DNA of 36,561 nucleotides from positions 1 to 36,561 of the forward strand of contig SVFS01000021.1 in the NCBI GenBank assembly GCA_015056725.1. The letters run 5' to 3'. Source of the DNA: Lachnospiraceae bacterium. GTDB taxonomy: Bacteria; Bacillota; Clostridia; Lachnospirales; Lachnospiraceae. Made by a program: the position numbers and the translations under genes. Position 1 is the stretch's first letter. Each line of letters opens with the position of its first letter. A model generated the notes under the pieces. That model ran no database searches, had not been told where the DNA came from, and saw nothing but the letters and a program-made list of their open reading frames with translations. Shown here piece by piece: positions 1 to 8,718 of this stretch.

Positions 1-23
1 TATTATCGAGGAGGTTCAAAGTT

Positions 24-1187
24 ATGTTAGAAGAAACTTTTGAACAGTTGTTTGAAGCATCATTTAAAACAATACATACAGGAGAGGTAGTTGAAGGTAC
101 AGTCATTGATGTTAAGCCAGATGAAGTGATTATCAATATTGGTTACAAATCCGATGGTATTCTTACAAGAAGTGAATACACAAATGAACCAAACGTTGAT
201 CTTACTACAGTTGTTAAAGTTGGCGACAAGATGGAAGTTAAGATTCTCAAAGTAAACGATGGCGAAGGACAGGTTATCCTTACATATAAGAGACTTGCTG
301 CTGATCGCGGAAATAAGAGAATTGAAGAAGCATTCAATAATAAAGAAGTTTTGACAGCTAAAGTAGCTGAAGTACTTGCAGGCGGTCTTTGTGTAGTAGT
401 AGATGAAGTTAGAATCTTCATTCCGGCTAGTCTTGTATCTGATGTATATGAAAAAGATTTATCTAAATATGCAGGTGAAGAGATTCAGTTCGTAGTAACA
501 GAATACAACCCAAGAAGAAGACGTTACATTGGTGACAGAAAACAGCTTATCAGTGCAGAAAAAGAAGAAAAACAGAAAGAATTATTCGGACGCATTAAAG
601 AAGGCGATACAGTAGAAGGTACTGTAAAGAATGTTACAGATTTTGGTGCATTCATCGATTTAGGCGGAGCAGATGGTTTACTTCATATTTCTGAAATGTC
701 TTGGGGCAGAGTAGAAAATCCAAAGAAAGTATTCAAAGTTGGCGATACAGTAAAAGCATTTATCAAAGAAATTTCCGGTACAAAAATTGCACTCAGCCTT
801 AAGTTTGATGATGCAAACCCATGGAAAGATGCAGCTGTTAAATATGCTGTAGGAAATGAAGTTACAGGTAAAGTTGCAAGAATGACAGATTTCGGTGCAT
901 TCGTTGAATTAGCAACAGGCATTGATGCGTTATTACATGTATCTCAGATTTCTAAAGATCATATTGAAAAACCATCTGATGTATTAAAAGTTGGTGATGA
1001 AGTAACAGCAAAAGTAGTTGATTTTAACGAAGCAGATAAGAAGATCAGCTTAAGTGTAAAAGCACTCTTTGCACCAGAACCTGTTGAAGAACCTGTAGAA
1101 GAAGTACAGGAAGATGACGATGCAGATGTTGTATCTGTTGATATCGAAGCAGTTATTGCTAATCAGGCTGAAGAAGACGCTGAATAA
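24..1187 (+). CDS. rpsA: 30S ribosomal protein S1 (four S1 domains)
   Basis: RNA-binding protein of the S1 family, which acts on the small ribosomal subunit in mRNA binding and translation initiation. Four S1/OB-fold repeats are visible at about residues 18-90, 105-175, 192-262 and 277-347. The third and fourth carry the typical V-x-D-F-G-A-F-(I/V)-(D/E)-L core followed by G-(L/A)-L-H-(I/V)-S. The last 40 residues are acidic, with no further domain. A strong GAGGAGG at 9-15 sets the ATG at 24. At 387 aa it is a four-repeat Firmicute-type S1 and not the six-repeat E. coli form. In many Clostridia this domain set is fused to or follows IspH; here it is a separate reading frame, and what lies upstream is outside the window. 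A clear terminator follows at 1200. Confidence 0.93.
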   Translation: MLEETFEQLFEASFKTIHTGEVVEGTVIDVKPDEVIINIGYKSDGILTRSEYTNEPNVDLTTVVKVGDKMEVKILKVNDGEGQVILTYKRLAADRGNKRIEEAFNNKEVLTAKVAEVLAGGLCVVVDEVRIFIPASLVSDVYEKDLSKYAGEEIQFVVTEYNPRRRRYIGDRKQLISAEKEEKQKELFGRIKEGDTVEGTVKNVTDFGAFIDLGGADGLLHISEMSWGRVENPKKVFKVGDTVKAFIKEISGTKIALSLKFDDANPWKDAAVKYAVGNEVTGKVARMTDFGAFVELATGIDALLHVSQISKDHIEKPSDVLKVGDEVTAKVVDFNEADKKISLSVKALFAPEPVEEPVEEVQEDDDADVVSVDIEAVIANQAEEDAE

Positions 1188-1199
1188 GAAACGCATGTT

Positions 1200-1231
1200 A
1201 GGCTATCTATAGAAATATAGGTAGCCTTTTT
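1200..1231 (+). terminator. Rho-independent terminator after rpsA
   Basis: A 12-bp stem, AGGCTATCTATA paired with TATAGGTAGCCT (one G-U pair), closes on a GAAA tetraloop and runs into a short T tract. It lies 13 bases after the rpsA stop and separates it from cheR. Confidence 0.9.
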
Positions 1232-1281
1232 GTTACAAAATATGCACGAGGATACCTAATAATTCGCAAAGGGAGAAACGT

Positions 1282-2058
1282 ATGGTATACGATTATGAAT
1301 ATTTTAAAAAGGCGATTTATGATTTGACTAAAATTGATTTAAACGCCTATAAAGAAAAACAGATGAAACGCCGTATCGATACATTGATTGGGAAACATGG
1401 TATTTCGGGATACAATAATTATGTCGATGCAATCAAAAAGGACAAAGTATTGTTTGATGAATTTGTAGGATATATTACGATTAATGTTTCTGAGTTCTAT
1501 CGGAATCCGGAACAGTGGGAGACTCTTGATAAGGAAGTTTTTCCGGAGCTTATTAAGAAATTCGGACAGAATTTAAAGATTTGGAGCGCAGCATGTTCCA
1601 CAGGTGACGAGCCGTATTCTCTTGTCATGGCGTTGTCAAAACATGTACCTTTATCAAAAATCAATATTTATGCAACAGATATTGATAAAGTGATTTTGGA
1701 AAAAGCAAAAGTTGGATTGTATTCAGAAAAAAGTGTTGCATCTGTTCCGGCAGATTTGAAAGCAAAATATTTTGAAAAAGTGGGAGGATCATATCGTATT
1801 AAAGATGAAATAAAAAAATGTGTTACCTTCCAGCAACATAATTTATTGAAAGATAAATATCCTACGGATTATCATTTGATTGTCTGCAGAAATGTATTGA
1901 TTTATTTTACAGAAGAGGCAAAAGATGTAGTGTTTGAAAAATACTTTGATTCTCTTGCGGGAGGAGGAATTCTCTTTATCGGAAGTACAGAACAGATTAT
2001 GAATTACAAAGAAATTGGATATATGAGAAAGAGTTCCTTCTTCTATGAAAAACCATAA
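1282..2058 (+). CDS. cheR: CheR-type protein-glutamate O-methyltransferase
   Basis: S-adenosylmethionine-dependent methyltransferase that methylates glutamates on chemoreceptors in chemotaxis adaptation. An N-terminal helical CheR_N domain (about 1-65) leads into NVSEFYRNP (68-76). The SAM-binding segment SAACSTGDEPYS is at 102-113, ATDID at 131-135 and CRNVLIYF at 202-209. The length (258 aa) is normal for single-domain CheR. The RBS is GGGAG about 7 bases before the ATG. It stands alone between two terminators, with no other che gene in view, so it may serve a receptor encoded elsewhere. Family assignment is secure; the actual receptor partner is not visible. Confidence 0.93.
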   Translation: MVYDYEYFKKAIYDLTKIDLNAYKEKQMKRRIDTLIGKHGISGYNNYVDAIKKDKVLFDEFVGYITINVSEFYRNPEQWETLDKEVFPELIKKFGQNLKIWSAACSTGDEPYSLVMALSKHVPLSKINIYATDIDKVILEKAKVGLYSEKSVASVPADLKAKYFEKVGGSYRIKDEIKKCVTFQQHNLLKDKYPTDYHLIVCRNVLIYFTEEAKDVVFEKYFDSLAGGGILFIGSTEQIMNYKEIGYMRKSSFFYEKP

Positions 2059-2090
2059 TGGTTAAGTGGTTTGTATAAAGAATATCAGTA

Positions 2091-2124
2091 AAGCCATATG
2101 AACTTTAGATTGTTCATATGGCTT
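2091..2124. terminator. Terminator hairpin between cheR and the convergent yprB-like gene
   Basis: A perfect 13-bp inverted repeat, AAGCCATATGAAC and GTTCATATGGCTT, with an 8-base loop is followed on the plus strand by TTGTATTT. It lies between convergent genes, so it probably terminates cheR and may also act on the minus-strand transcript. Confidence 0.85.
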
Positions 2125-2135
2125 TTGTATTTGGG

Positions 2136-3236
2136 TTAGTAATAATTTGCAAGCATCTGTAAGACATGTTCTGCATATCTTGAAAAAATTTCACGGCTTG
2201 TTTTGATATCGTCTGTTAATTCGAAGAAGACCTCTTTGCTCTTATAATCCCGTTTGAAAAATGGCTGGATGAGAATATCCCATTGCTGTAGATAGAAGGA
2301 GTACTTACGTGTATAGCATGTCGCTGCGGTCGCTTTTGTTTTCAGATTTTTATCTACATATGCGGAAACAGATTTGTGTACAGCCATGTCTTCGTTCGGA
2401 AGATAATAGTAGTCTTTATAGTTGGCATAAAAATATTTTAATTCTTCTGCAAAAATCGGAACACGAATGAGTCCTGATTTTCCTTCTCCCTGAAAGTAAC
2501 AGGAATTACCATGAAATTTTATTGGGACCGGGAGAACGGTAGGCAGTGATACACGGATAAGAAGCTCCTGACGTTCCATGCCGGAGTAATCACGATACGT
2601 ATTAGCCTGTACCTTTTTTGCTTTTAACGGACTGTTAAACATATCGTAATATGCAAGAGACGGAAGAATTTGTATCAGTCCCTTAATATCATCAGCATTA
2701 TGCAAAAGTAAGATATTCAAGGATGCTTCGCTTGGCATTTTTAAATACTGATGATAGATGCTGATTAAATCACCGCCGCCATAGGTGTCCTGTCTGGTAA
2801 TATGCAAAAACAGCTCAACGGTCTTTTGTTTGCAATTTGGTATTTTCAAAAAATATTTATAAGGAGCAATTCGTTTGTATAAGTCTATCCCCTGTAAATG
2901 AGCAAAAGAATATGGAAGATGATGAAGAGTACATTTTTGCTGAATAAAAGGAATATCAAAATTATTACCGTTAAAATGTACGATGTGTGTGAAGCTTTCC
3001 GAAAATTCAAAAAAGGCTTGAATGACATATTTTTCATCTTCTTTTGTTTCGGAAAACCATTGAATTAACTGGAAAGCATGTCCGTCATAATAAGCACATC
3101 CTATCAAATATACATGTGAGCTTCGGGCAGTGAATCCTGTTGTTTCAATATCAAAAAAGAGTATTTTATCAAGCGGAGCAATCTGCTCCACAGGATATTC
3201 TATTGTAAGATCAAAGGGTTGTTTTACAATACGCAT
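2136..3236 (-). CDS. YprB-like ribonuclease H-fold (DnaQ-type) 3'-5' exonuclease
   Basis: Predicted DEDD-family nuclease of the YprB group. The first acidic pair is in LFFDIETTGF (D and E), the third acidic residue in HFNGNNFDIPF, and the last in HNADDIKGL, an HxxxD-like exonuclease III box. All catalytic acids of the fold appear present. The C-terminal half is a less recognisable extension. I chose the ATG at 3236 (product starts MRIVKQPF) because GCGAGGT sits 6-7 bases upstream. The reading frame is open further upstream to 3359, but a good extended -10 promoter at 3270-3298 would lie inside that longer version, so the upstream start is unlikely. The substrate in the cell is unknown. Confidence 0.85.
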   Translation of the reverse strand: MRIVKQPFDLTIEYPVEQIAPLDKILFFDIETTGFTARSSHVYLIGCAYYDGHAFQLIQWFSETKEDEKYVIQAFFEFSESFTHIVHFNGNNFDIPFIQQKCTLHHLPYSFAHLQGIDLYKRIAPYKYFLKIPNCKQKTVELFLHITRQDTYGGGDLISIYHQYLKMPSEASLNILLLHNADDIKGLIQILPSLAYYDMFNSPLKAKKVQANTYRDYSGMERQELLIRVSLPTVLPVPIKFHGNSCYFQGEGKSGLIRVPIFAEELKYFYANYKDYYYLPNEDMAVHKSVSAYVDKNLKTKATAATCYTRKYSFYLQQWDILIQPFFKRDYKSKEVFFELTDDIKTSREIFSRYAEHVLQMLANYY

Positions 3237-3269
3237 TTTAGACCTCGCTTTGTTTGCAATCATAGGCTT

Positions 3270-3298
3270 AGTATACCATATGTGATTTTTTATGACTA
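3270..3298 (-). promoter_or_regulatory. Candidate sigma-A promoter for the yprB-like gene
   Basis: Read on the minus strand: -35 TAGTCA, a 17-base spacer, then -10 TATACT preceded by TGG (extended -10). It would give a leader of about 27 bases to the ATG at 3236. Confidence 0.6.
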
Positions 3299-3343
3299 CA
3301 TGAAAAAATGTCGATTTTATACTGTATATGGAGAAAAATGGTC

Positions 3344-3372
3344 TTTCAAAATATGGCAAAGAATAGTAAAAT
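3344..3372 (+). promoter_or_regulatory. Candidate promoter of the rnf operon
   Basis: -35 TTTCAA (weak), a 17-base spacer, then -10 TAAAAT, about 60 bases before rnfC. The -10 box is good and the -35 box is poor, so this is tentative. Confidence 0.4.
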
Positions 3373-3433
3373 AGAAACGTGGTATTTATAGAAAAACTCT
3401 TATGGATTTAGTAAGAGAGAAAGAGGGTAACAA

Positions 3434-4750
3434 ATGGCAAAAGCAACATTTGTAGGTGGGATTCACCCTTACGAAGGGAAGGAATTGTCAAAAGACAAAC
3501 CGATAAGAGAAGTGCTTCCAAAAGGTGATTTGGTGTATCCCCTGTCGCAGCATATTGGTGCTCCGGCGACACCGATTGTAAAAAAGGGTGATTATGTCCT
3601 GCAGGGACAGAAAATTGCTGAGGCAACTGGGTTTGTGTCAGCACCTATTTATGCAACGGTATCCGGAACAGTTAAAGCAGTTGAACCGAGAAGAGTTGTA
3701 ACAAGTAATGAAGTGATGAGTATCGTCATCGAAAATGATGGGCTTTATAAAGAGGTGGATTATCCTGAAAGAAAACCATATGAAGAGATGACAAGCGAAG
3801 AGATTGTAAATATTGTAAAAGAAGCCGGTGTTGTAGGTATGGGAGGTGCCGGTTTCCCGACATTTATTAAGCTTTCTCCGAAAGAACCTGAAAAAATTGA
3901 TTATGTAATTGCCAATTGTGCGGAATGTGAGCCGTATCTGACATCAGATTACCGCAGAATGATAGAAGAGCCTCATAAATTAATTGAAGGTTTAAAAATT
4001 ATGCTGCATCTGTTTCCGAATGCAAAGGGAATTCTTGCAGTGGAAGAGAATAAACCGGATGCGATTGCTCTTTTGAAGAAGCTTACAAGTGATGAAAAAG
4101 ATATCATTGTAAAACCGTTAAAAACGAAATATCCACAGGGAGCAGAAAGAGGGATTATTTATGCCACAACAGGTCGTGCGATTAATTCCAGTATGCTTCC
4201 GGCAGATGCAGGCTGTATCGTAGATAACGTAGATACAATTGTTGCAATTTATCATGCGGTAGTACATGGCAAGCCGTTGATGTACCGAATTGTAACAGTA
4301 ACAGGAGATGCGATTGCTGATCCGAGAAACTTTATTATCCGAATCGGAACCAATTATAACGAATTGATTGAAGAAGCCGGCGGATTTAAGAAAGAACCGG
4401 TTAAAGTGATTTCAGGCGGTCCAATGATGGGATTTGCCATGTTTGATTTGAATGTTCCGACAACAAAAATTGCATCAGCGCTTCTTTGTCTTACAAAGGA
4501 TGATGTGGCGGATATGCAGCCTACGGCATGTATCAATTGCGGAAGATGTGCAGAAGTGTGTCCGAGCCGTCTGATACCAAGCTACTTATCAGATGCGGCA
4601 ATACATAATGATTCTGAGAAATTCCTAAAGCTGGAAGGCTTGGAGTGTGTGGAGTGCGGCTGTTGTAGCTATGCATGTCCTGGAAAACGGCAGTTGGCAC
4701 AAACAATTAAATCTATGCGCAAAACAGAACTTGCGAAAAAGAAAAAATAA
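3434..4750 (+). CDS. rnfC: Rnf complex subunit C (peripheral NADH/FMN and Fe-S subunit)
   Basis: Soluble subunit of the membrane Rnf ferredoxin:NAD+ oxidoreductase. It carries the NADH/FMN-binding Complex1_51K-like domain, with GMGGAGFPTF at about 135-144, and two C-terminal [4Fe-4S] sites: C366/C369/C372/C376 and C405/C408/C411/C415. The N-terminal residues GGIHPYEGKE are typical of RnfC. The length (438 aa) matches clostridial RnfC and lacks the long Ala/Lys-rich tail of the gammaproteobacterial subunit. The RBS is AAGAGGG. It is the first gene of the order C-D-G-E-A-B usual in Clostridia, and rnfD follows after 16 bases. Confidence 0.96.
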   Translation: MAKATFVGGIHPYEGKELSKDKPIREVLPKGDLVYPLSQHIGAPATPIVKKGDYVLQGQKIAEATGFVSAPIYATVSGTVKAVEPRRVVTSNEVMSIVIENDGLYKEVDYPERKPYEEMTSEEIVNIVKEAGVVGMGGAGFPTFIKLSPKEPEKIDYVIANCAECEPYLTSDYRRMIEEPHKLIEGLKIMLHLFPNAKGILAVEENKPDAIALLKKLTSDEKDIIVKPLKTKYPQGAERGIIYATTGRAINSSMLPADAGCIVDNVDTIVAIYHAVVHGKPLMYRIVTVTGDAIADPRNFIIRIGTNYNELIEEAGGFKKEPVKVISGGPMMGFAMFDLNVPTTKIASALLCLTKDDVADMQPTACINCGRCAEVCPSRLIPSYLSDAAIHNDSEKFLKLEGLECVECGCCSYACPGKRQLAQTIKSMRKTELAKKKK

Positions 4751-4766
4751 CAGGAGGTAAGTAAAT

Positions 4767-5699
4767 ATGAATGATATGTTACATGTATCATCAAATCCGC
4801 ATGTCAGATCAAAAGTCACTACAAGCTCGATTATGCTGGCTGTTGTGATTGCATTACTTCCTGCAGCGGGTTTTGGTATTTATAATTTTGGAACACATGC
4901 ACTTTTACTGATTCTTGTAACAATTGCAGCATGTGTCCTGACAGAACTTTTATTTGAAGTTCTGATGAAGAAAGAAATTACAATCGGTGATTTTTCAGCA
5001 GTAGTAACAGGTTTATTATTAGCAATGAATCTTCCGCCGATGGCACCGTTATGGATTGGTGTGATTGGTGGTATCTTTGCAATTCTTGTTGTAAAAATGC
5101 TGTTTGGCGGATTGGGACAGAATTTCATGAATCCGGCACTTGGAGGCAGATGCTTCCTGCTGATTTCTTTTACGGGAATCATGACAAATTTCGATTGTGA
5201 TGCATACACAGGTGCAACACCGCTTGCACAGTTAAAAGCCGGTACGACACCACAGATTCTGGATATGATTATCGGTCGTACTTCCGGTACAATCGGCGAG
5301 ACAAGCATGATTGCTATCGTACTTGGTGCATGTCTGCTGATTATGCTTGGAATTATTGATTTGAAAATTCCGGGTACATACATTGTTACCTTTGTCATTT
5401 TTATTTCTATTTTTGGTGGTCATGGTACAGATATGGCATATATTTCGGCACATCTTGCAGGTGGCGGTCTGATGCTTGGTGCTTTCTTTATGGCAACAGA
5501 TTATGTTACAAGACCGATTACCAAAAAAGGACAATATGTATATGGCGCATTACTCGGCATACTGACAGGTATTTTCAGAGTGTTTGGAGCATCCGCAGAA
5601 GGTGTGTCCTATGCAATTATCATCGGAAACTTGTTAGTTCCGTTGATTGAAAAAGTGACTCTTCCAAAAGCATTCGGTAAAGGAGGAGAACACGTATGA
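4767..5699 (+). CDS. rnfD: Rnf complex subunit D (FMN-carrying membrane subunit)
   Basis: Polytopic membrane subunit of the Rnf ion-translocating complex. Eight to ten hydrophobic segments are visible. The flavinylation site is TGATPL, with Thr151 expected to carry covalent FMN after ApbE action (known for RnfD and NqrB; the site here is read from the sequence). The length (310 aa) is normal. A strong AGGAGG precedes the ATG. The stop overlaps the rnfG start by 4 bases (ATGA), which implies translational coupling. Confidence 0.96.
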   Translation: MNDMLHVSSNPHVRSKVTTSSIMLAVVIALLPAAGFGIYNFGTHALLLILVTIAACVLTELLFEVLMKKEITIGDFSAVVTGLLLAMNLPPMAPLWIGVIGGIFAILVVKMLFGGLGQNFMNPALGGRCFLLISFTGIMTNFDCDAYTGATPLAQLKAGTTPQILDMIIGRTSGTIGETSMIAIVLGACLLIMLGIIDLKIPGTYIVTFVIFISIFGGHGTDMAYISAHLAGGGLMLGAFFMATDYVTRPITKKGQYVYGALLGILTGIFRVFGASAEGVSYAIIIGNLLVPLIEKVTLPKAFGKGGEHV

Positions 5700-6319
5700 G
5701 AAAAGATTTGAAATCCATGTTAAAAGACGCGATGATTCTTCTTGCAATTACACTTGTTGCAGGTTTGGTGTTGGGTGTTGTCTATAAAGTGACAAAAGAA
5801 CCGATTGCACAGCAGGAAGCAAAAGCAAAGCAGGAAGCTTGTCAGGAAGTGTTTGCGGATGCAGCAAGCTTTGAAGCAGTTGAAGGATTTAATAAAGAGA
5901 CCGCATATTTAGCAATTTCTGAACAATATCCGAATCAGGATATTGATGAAGCAGTGAAGGCACTGGATGCATCCGGTCAGATACTCGGATATGTAGTTAC
6001 TGTAACAACGCGTGAAGGTTATGGTGGAGATATTCAGTTTTCTGTAGGTATTCGTAATGATGGAACGGTAAATGGCATTTCTATTTTGAGTATTGCTGAA
6101 ACACCGGGACTGGGTATGAATGCAGAAAAAGTATTAAAACCACAGTTTGCCGGAAGAACTGTAGAAAAGTTTGAATATACAAAAACAGGAGCATCAGCAG
6201 ATAATCAGGTGGATGCAATTTCCGGTGCGACAATTACAACAAATGCAATTGTAAATGGTGTGAATGCCGGTCTTTCCTATTTTGTGACAGAGTTGGGAGG
6301 AGGTGTTTCACATGAATAA
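5696..6319 (+). CDS. rnfG: Rnf complex subunit G (covalent FMN-binding protein)
   Basis: One N-terminal membrane helix (about residues 12-31) anchors an extracytoplasmic FMN-binding domain. The covalent FMN attachment motif is SGAT at 176-179, so Thr179 is the expected acceptor. ETPGLG near residue 135 is also typical of the family. The ATG overlaps the rnfD stop, and the last bases of this gene overlap the rnfE start by 8. The length (207 aa) is usual. A matching flavin transferase gene, apbE, lies at 27857 in this window. Confidence 0.95.
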   Translation: MRKDLKSMLKDAMILLAITLVAGLVLGVVYKVTKEPIAQQEAKAKQEACQEVFADAASFEAVEGFNKETAYLAISEQYPNQDIDEAVKALDASGQILGYVVTVTTREGYGGDIQFSVGIRNDGTVNGISILSIAETPGLGMNAEKVLKPQFAGRTVEKFEYTKTGASADNQVDAISGATITTNAIVNGVNAGLSYFVTELGGGVSHE

Positions 6320-7310
6320 AACAAGTGAAAGATTGTTTAACGGTCTGATTAAAGAAAACCCGACCTTTGTTCTGATGCTTGGTATGTGTCCTACACTTGC
6401 GGTTACGACAAGTGCTATTAATGGTCTTGGTATGGGACTTACAACAACAGTTGTACTTGCACTTAGTAACGTGATTATTTCCTTATTGCGCAATATTATT
6501 CCGGATAAAGTTCGTATACCGGCATTTATCGTTATTATTGCATCATTTGTAACGATGGTGGAACTTTTATTAAAGGGATTTATTCCTTCGTTATATTCTG
6601 CACTTGGAATTTATATTCCTCTTATTGTAGTTAACTGTATTATTTTAGGTCGTGCAGAAGCGTATGCGTCCAAAAATCCGGTATTGCCATCCTTGTTTGA
6701 TGGTATCGGTATGGGACTTGGATTTTCTTTTGCACTTACATGTATTGGTGCTGTCCGTGAATTGATTGGAGCAGGAACATTATTTGATTTTTATGTAATG
6801 CCTGAGTCTTATGTACCATGTACGATTTTTATTATGGCACCGGGTGCATTCTTTGTACTTGCAATGCTTACGGCTTTACAGAATAAGCTGAAAGCTATTG
6901 GTGAGAAGAAGGGTAAAGATATGAGCCGTGTTGGCTCCGGTTGTAGTGAAGACTGCATGAACTGTGGAGAACAGGGCTGTAGTGCAAGAAAGTTCTACGA
7001 TACAGAAGGTGCTGATGTAGCAGTCGGCAAAGTAGAAGAAGCCAAGAAGGAAGAACCTAAAGCAGAAGAAGCTAAGGCAGAGGAAGCTAAGGAAGAGGAA
7101 GTTGAGACGGAAGAAACTGTAGCAGAGGAAGTTAAGGCAGAGGAAGTTAAGCCGGAAGAAACTGTAGCAGAGGAAAACGAAGCAGAAGAGATTAAGGTAG
7201 AAGAAATCAAAGAGAAAAAGCCGAAAACAAGAAAACCCCGGAAAAAGAAAATTGTTGAAGAAACAGTTGAAGAAGTAACAAAAGAAACTGAGACAAAGGA
7301 GGAAGAATAA
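6312..7310 (+). CDS. rnfE: Rnf complex subunit E with Cys cluster and long charged C-terminal tail
   Basis: Integral membrane subunit paired with RnfA, with six hydrophobic segments over residues 1-190. I take the ATG at 6312 because GGGAGGAGG ends 8 bases upstream; the GTG at 6303 would overlap that RBS. The product is 332 aa against about 200-230 for most RnfE. After the last helix comes a four-Cys stretch (C211, C215, C218, C223 in CSEDCMNCGEQGC). A tail of about 107 residues of Glu/Lys/Ala repeats follows, with a basic patch (KTRKPRKKK) near 305-313. Such a tail should be cytoplasmic. Short Cys-rich ends do occur in clostridial RnfE, as I recall; the long charged tail is the oddity. Confidence 0.94.
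   Translation: MNKTSERLFNGLIKENPTFVLMLGMCPTLAVTTSAINGLGMGLTTTVVLALSNVIISLLRNIIPDKVRIPAFIVIIASFVTMVELLLKGFIPSLYSALGIYIPLIVVNCIILGRAEAYASKNPVLPSLFDGIGMGLGFSFALTCIGAVRELIGAGTLFDFYVMPESYVPCTIFIMAPGAFFVLAMLTALQNKLKAIGEKKGKDMSRVGSGCSEDCMNCGEQGCSARKFYDTEGADVAVGKVEEAKKEEPKAEEAKAEEAKEEEVETEETVAEEVKAEEVKPEETVAEENEAEEIKVEEIKEKKPKTRKPRKKKIVEETVEEVTKETETKEEE
7029..7211 (+). repeat. Low-complexity Glu/Ala/Lys/Val coding repeat in rnfE
   Basis: Imperfect short repeats of the form GA(A/G)GAAG(C/T)TAAG encode units such as EEAK, EEVK and EETVAEE in residues 240-300. It is purine-rich on the coding strand and could change length by slippage. Confidence 0.7.
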
Positions 7311-7311
7311 T

Positions 7312-7899
7312 ATGGCAGAAACAGTAAAAGAATTACTCATCATATTAATCAGCTCCTCTTTAGTGAGTAATGTTGTACTTAGTCAGTTCCTGGGACTTTG
7401 TCCGTTCCTTGGAGTATCCAAAAAGACAGATACTGCAGCAGGAATGGGAGCTGCAATTATTTTCGTAATTACAGTATCATCGCTTGTTGCAAGTTTGATT
7501 TATGAGTATATGTTAGTACCACTTGGTATTGAATATCTTCAGACAATCGTATTTATTTTAGTAATTGCTGCACTTGTTCAGTTTGTAGAAATGTTCTTAA
7601 AGAAATTTATTCCGGCGTTGTACCAGTCACTTGGTATTTATCTGCCGCTTATTACAACAAACTGTGCAGTACTTGGTGTAGCACTTACAAACGTAACAAA
7701 GCAGTACGGTATTTTAGCAAGTGTTGTAAACGGATTTGCGACAGCAGTCGGATTTACGGTTGCGATTGTAATTCTTGCAGGTATCCGTGAAAAAATGGAA
7801 TATAATGATATACCTGAATCTTTCAAAGGTATGCCTATTGTTCTGATTACAGCAGGACTTATGGCAATTGCTTTTTGTGGATTCTCAGGACTCTTATAA
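7312..7899 (+). CDS. rnfA: Rnf complex subunit A (membrane subunit)
   Basis: Six-helix membrane subunit, homologous to RnfE and pairing with it; in recent structures the pair carries an intramembrane iron-sulfur cluster. The Cys in LSQFLGLCPFLGVSKK and the Cys in TTNCAVLGVAL are the conserved intramembrane positions. The length (195 aa) is exactly usual. The start lies 2 bases after the rnfE stop, with AAAGGAGGAAG inside the end of rnfE as RBS. Confidence 0.96.
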   Translation: MAETVKELLIILISSSLVSNVVLSQFLGLCPFLGVSKKTDTAAGMGAAIIFVITVSSLVASLIYEYMLVPLGIEYLQTIVFILVIAALVQFVEMFLKKFIPALYQSLGIYLPLITTNCAVLGVALTNVTKQYGILASVVNGFATAVGFTVAIVILAGIREKMEYNDIPESFKGMPIVLITAGLMAIAFCGFSGLL

Positions 7900-7912
7900 A
7901 GGAGGGAAGGCA

Positions 7913-8707
7913 ATGAATGGAATTTTAATAGCAACCCTCGTTGTAGGTGGTGTAGGTATTTTTATTGGTTTGTTTCTTGGTATTGCAGCAATTGTATTCA
8001 AAGTGGAAGTAGATGAAAAAGAAGTTGCTGTGTTAGAAGCTTTGCCGGGAAATAATTGTGGTGGTTGTGGCTATGCGGGCTGTTCCGGTCTTGCAGCAGC
8101 AATCGCAAAAGGAGAAGCTGCGGTAAATCAGTGTCCTGTAGGTGGAGAGGCAGTTGCCAAAAAAATCTCTGAGATTATGGGAATTGATTCTGAAGCTACA
8201 GTTAAAAAAGTGGCATATGTAGCATGTAACGGTACATGTGAACATGCCAAAGTTGATTATGAATACTACGGTGTGGAAGATTGTAACATGTTATCCTTTG
8301 TTCCGAATGGCGGTGCAAAAACATGTAACTACGGATGTCTCGGATATGGTAGCTGTGTAAAAGCGTGTCCGTTTGATGCGATTCATATTGTAGATGGTGT
8401 GGCAGTGGTTGACAAAGAAGCATGTAAGGCGTGTGGAAAATGTGTTGCTGTCTGTCCAAAGAATTTAATTAGCCTGATTCCTTATGATGCTACTTATATG
8501 GTGGCATGTAGCTCAAAGGATAAGGGACCGGTTGTAATGAAAGCATGTACTGTAGGATGTATCGGTTGTGGTCTTTGTAAGAAAAATTGTCCAAACGATG
8601 CTATTACGGTTGAAAACTTTGTTGCAAAAATTGATCCTGAAAAATGTACCGGTTGTGGTACATGTAAAGAAAAATGTCCTAAGGGAAGTATTGAGGCTTT
8701 AGTATAG
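7913..8707 (+). CDS. rnfB: Rnf complex subunit B (ferredoxin-accepting Fe-S subunit)
   Basis: Entry point for electrons from ferredoxin. An N-terminal membrane helix (about 4-29) is followed by the four-Cys Fe-S domain (CGGCGYAGC and a later Cys at about residue 79). C-terminal ferredoxin-type CxxCxxCxxxCP clusters follow: CLGYGSCVKACP, CKACGKCVAVCP, CIGCGLCKKNCP and CTGCGTCKEKCP. The ATG at 7913 is chosen because GGAGGG at 7901-7906 fits it; earlier in-frame starts lie inside rnfA. The length is 264 aa. It closes the six-gene rnf set, and nrdG follows only 11 bases later. Confidence 0.96.
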   Translation: MNGILIATLVVGGVGIFIGLFLGIAAIVFKVEVDEKEVAVLEALPGNNCGGCGYAGCSGLAAAIAKGEAAVNQCPVGGEAVAKKISEIMGIDSEATVKKVAYVACNGTCEHAKVDYEYYGVEDCNMLSFVPNGGAKTCNYGCLGYGSCVKACPFDAIHIVDGVAVVDKEACKACGKCVAVCPKNLISLIPYDATYMVACSSKDKGPVVMKACTVGCIGCGLCKKNCPNDAITVENFVAKIDPEKCTGCGTCKEKCPKGSIEALV

Positions 8708-8718
8708 GGAGCTTAAAC

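Noticed and set aside
3237-3359. A longer N-terminus for the yprB-like protein starting at 3359
   Set aside because: It would contain the extended -10 promoter at 3270-3298, and the ATG at 3236 has a well-placed RBS before the first conserved residues.
6303-6311. GTG start for rnfE at 6303
   Set aside because: The GTG lies within the GGGAGGAGG ribosome-binding site that correctly serves the ATG at 6312.
6876-7343. A minus-strand open frame of about 155 codons opposite the rnfE tail, rich in Phe and Leu
   Set aside because: It is the mirror of the purine-rich Glu/Lys repeat, has no RBS of its own and no recognisable domain.
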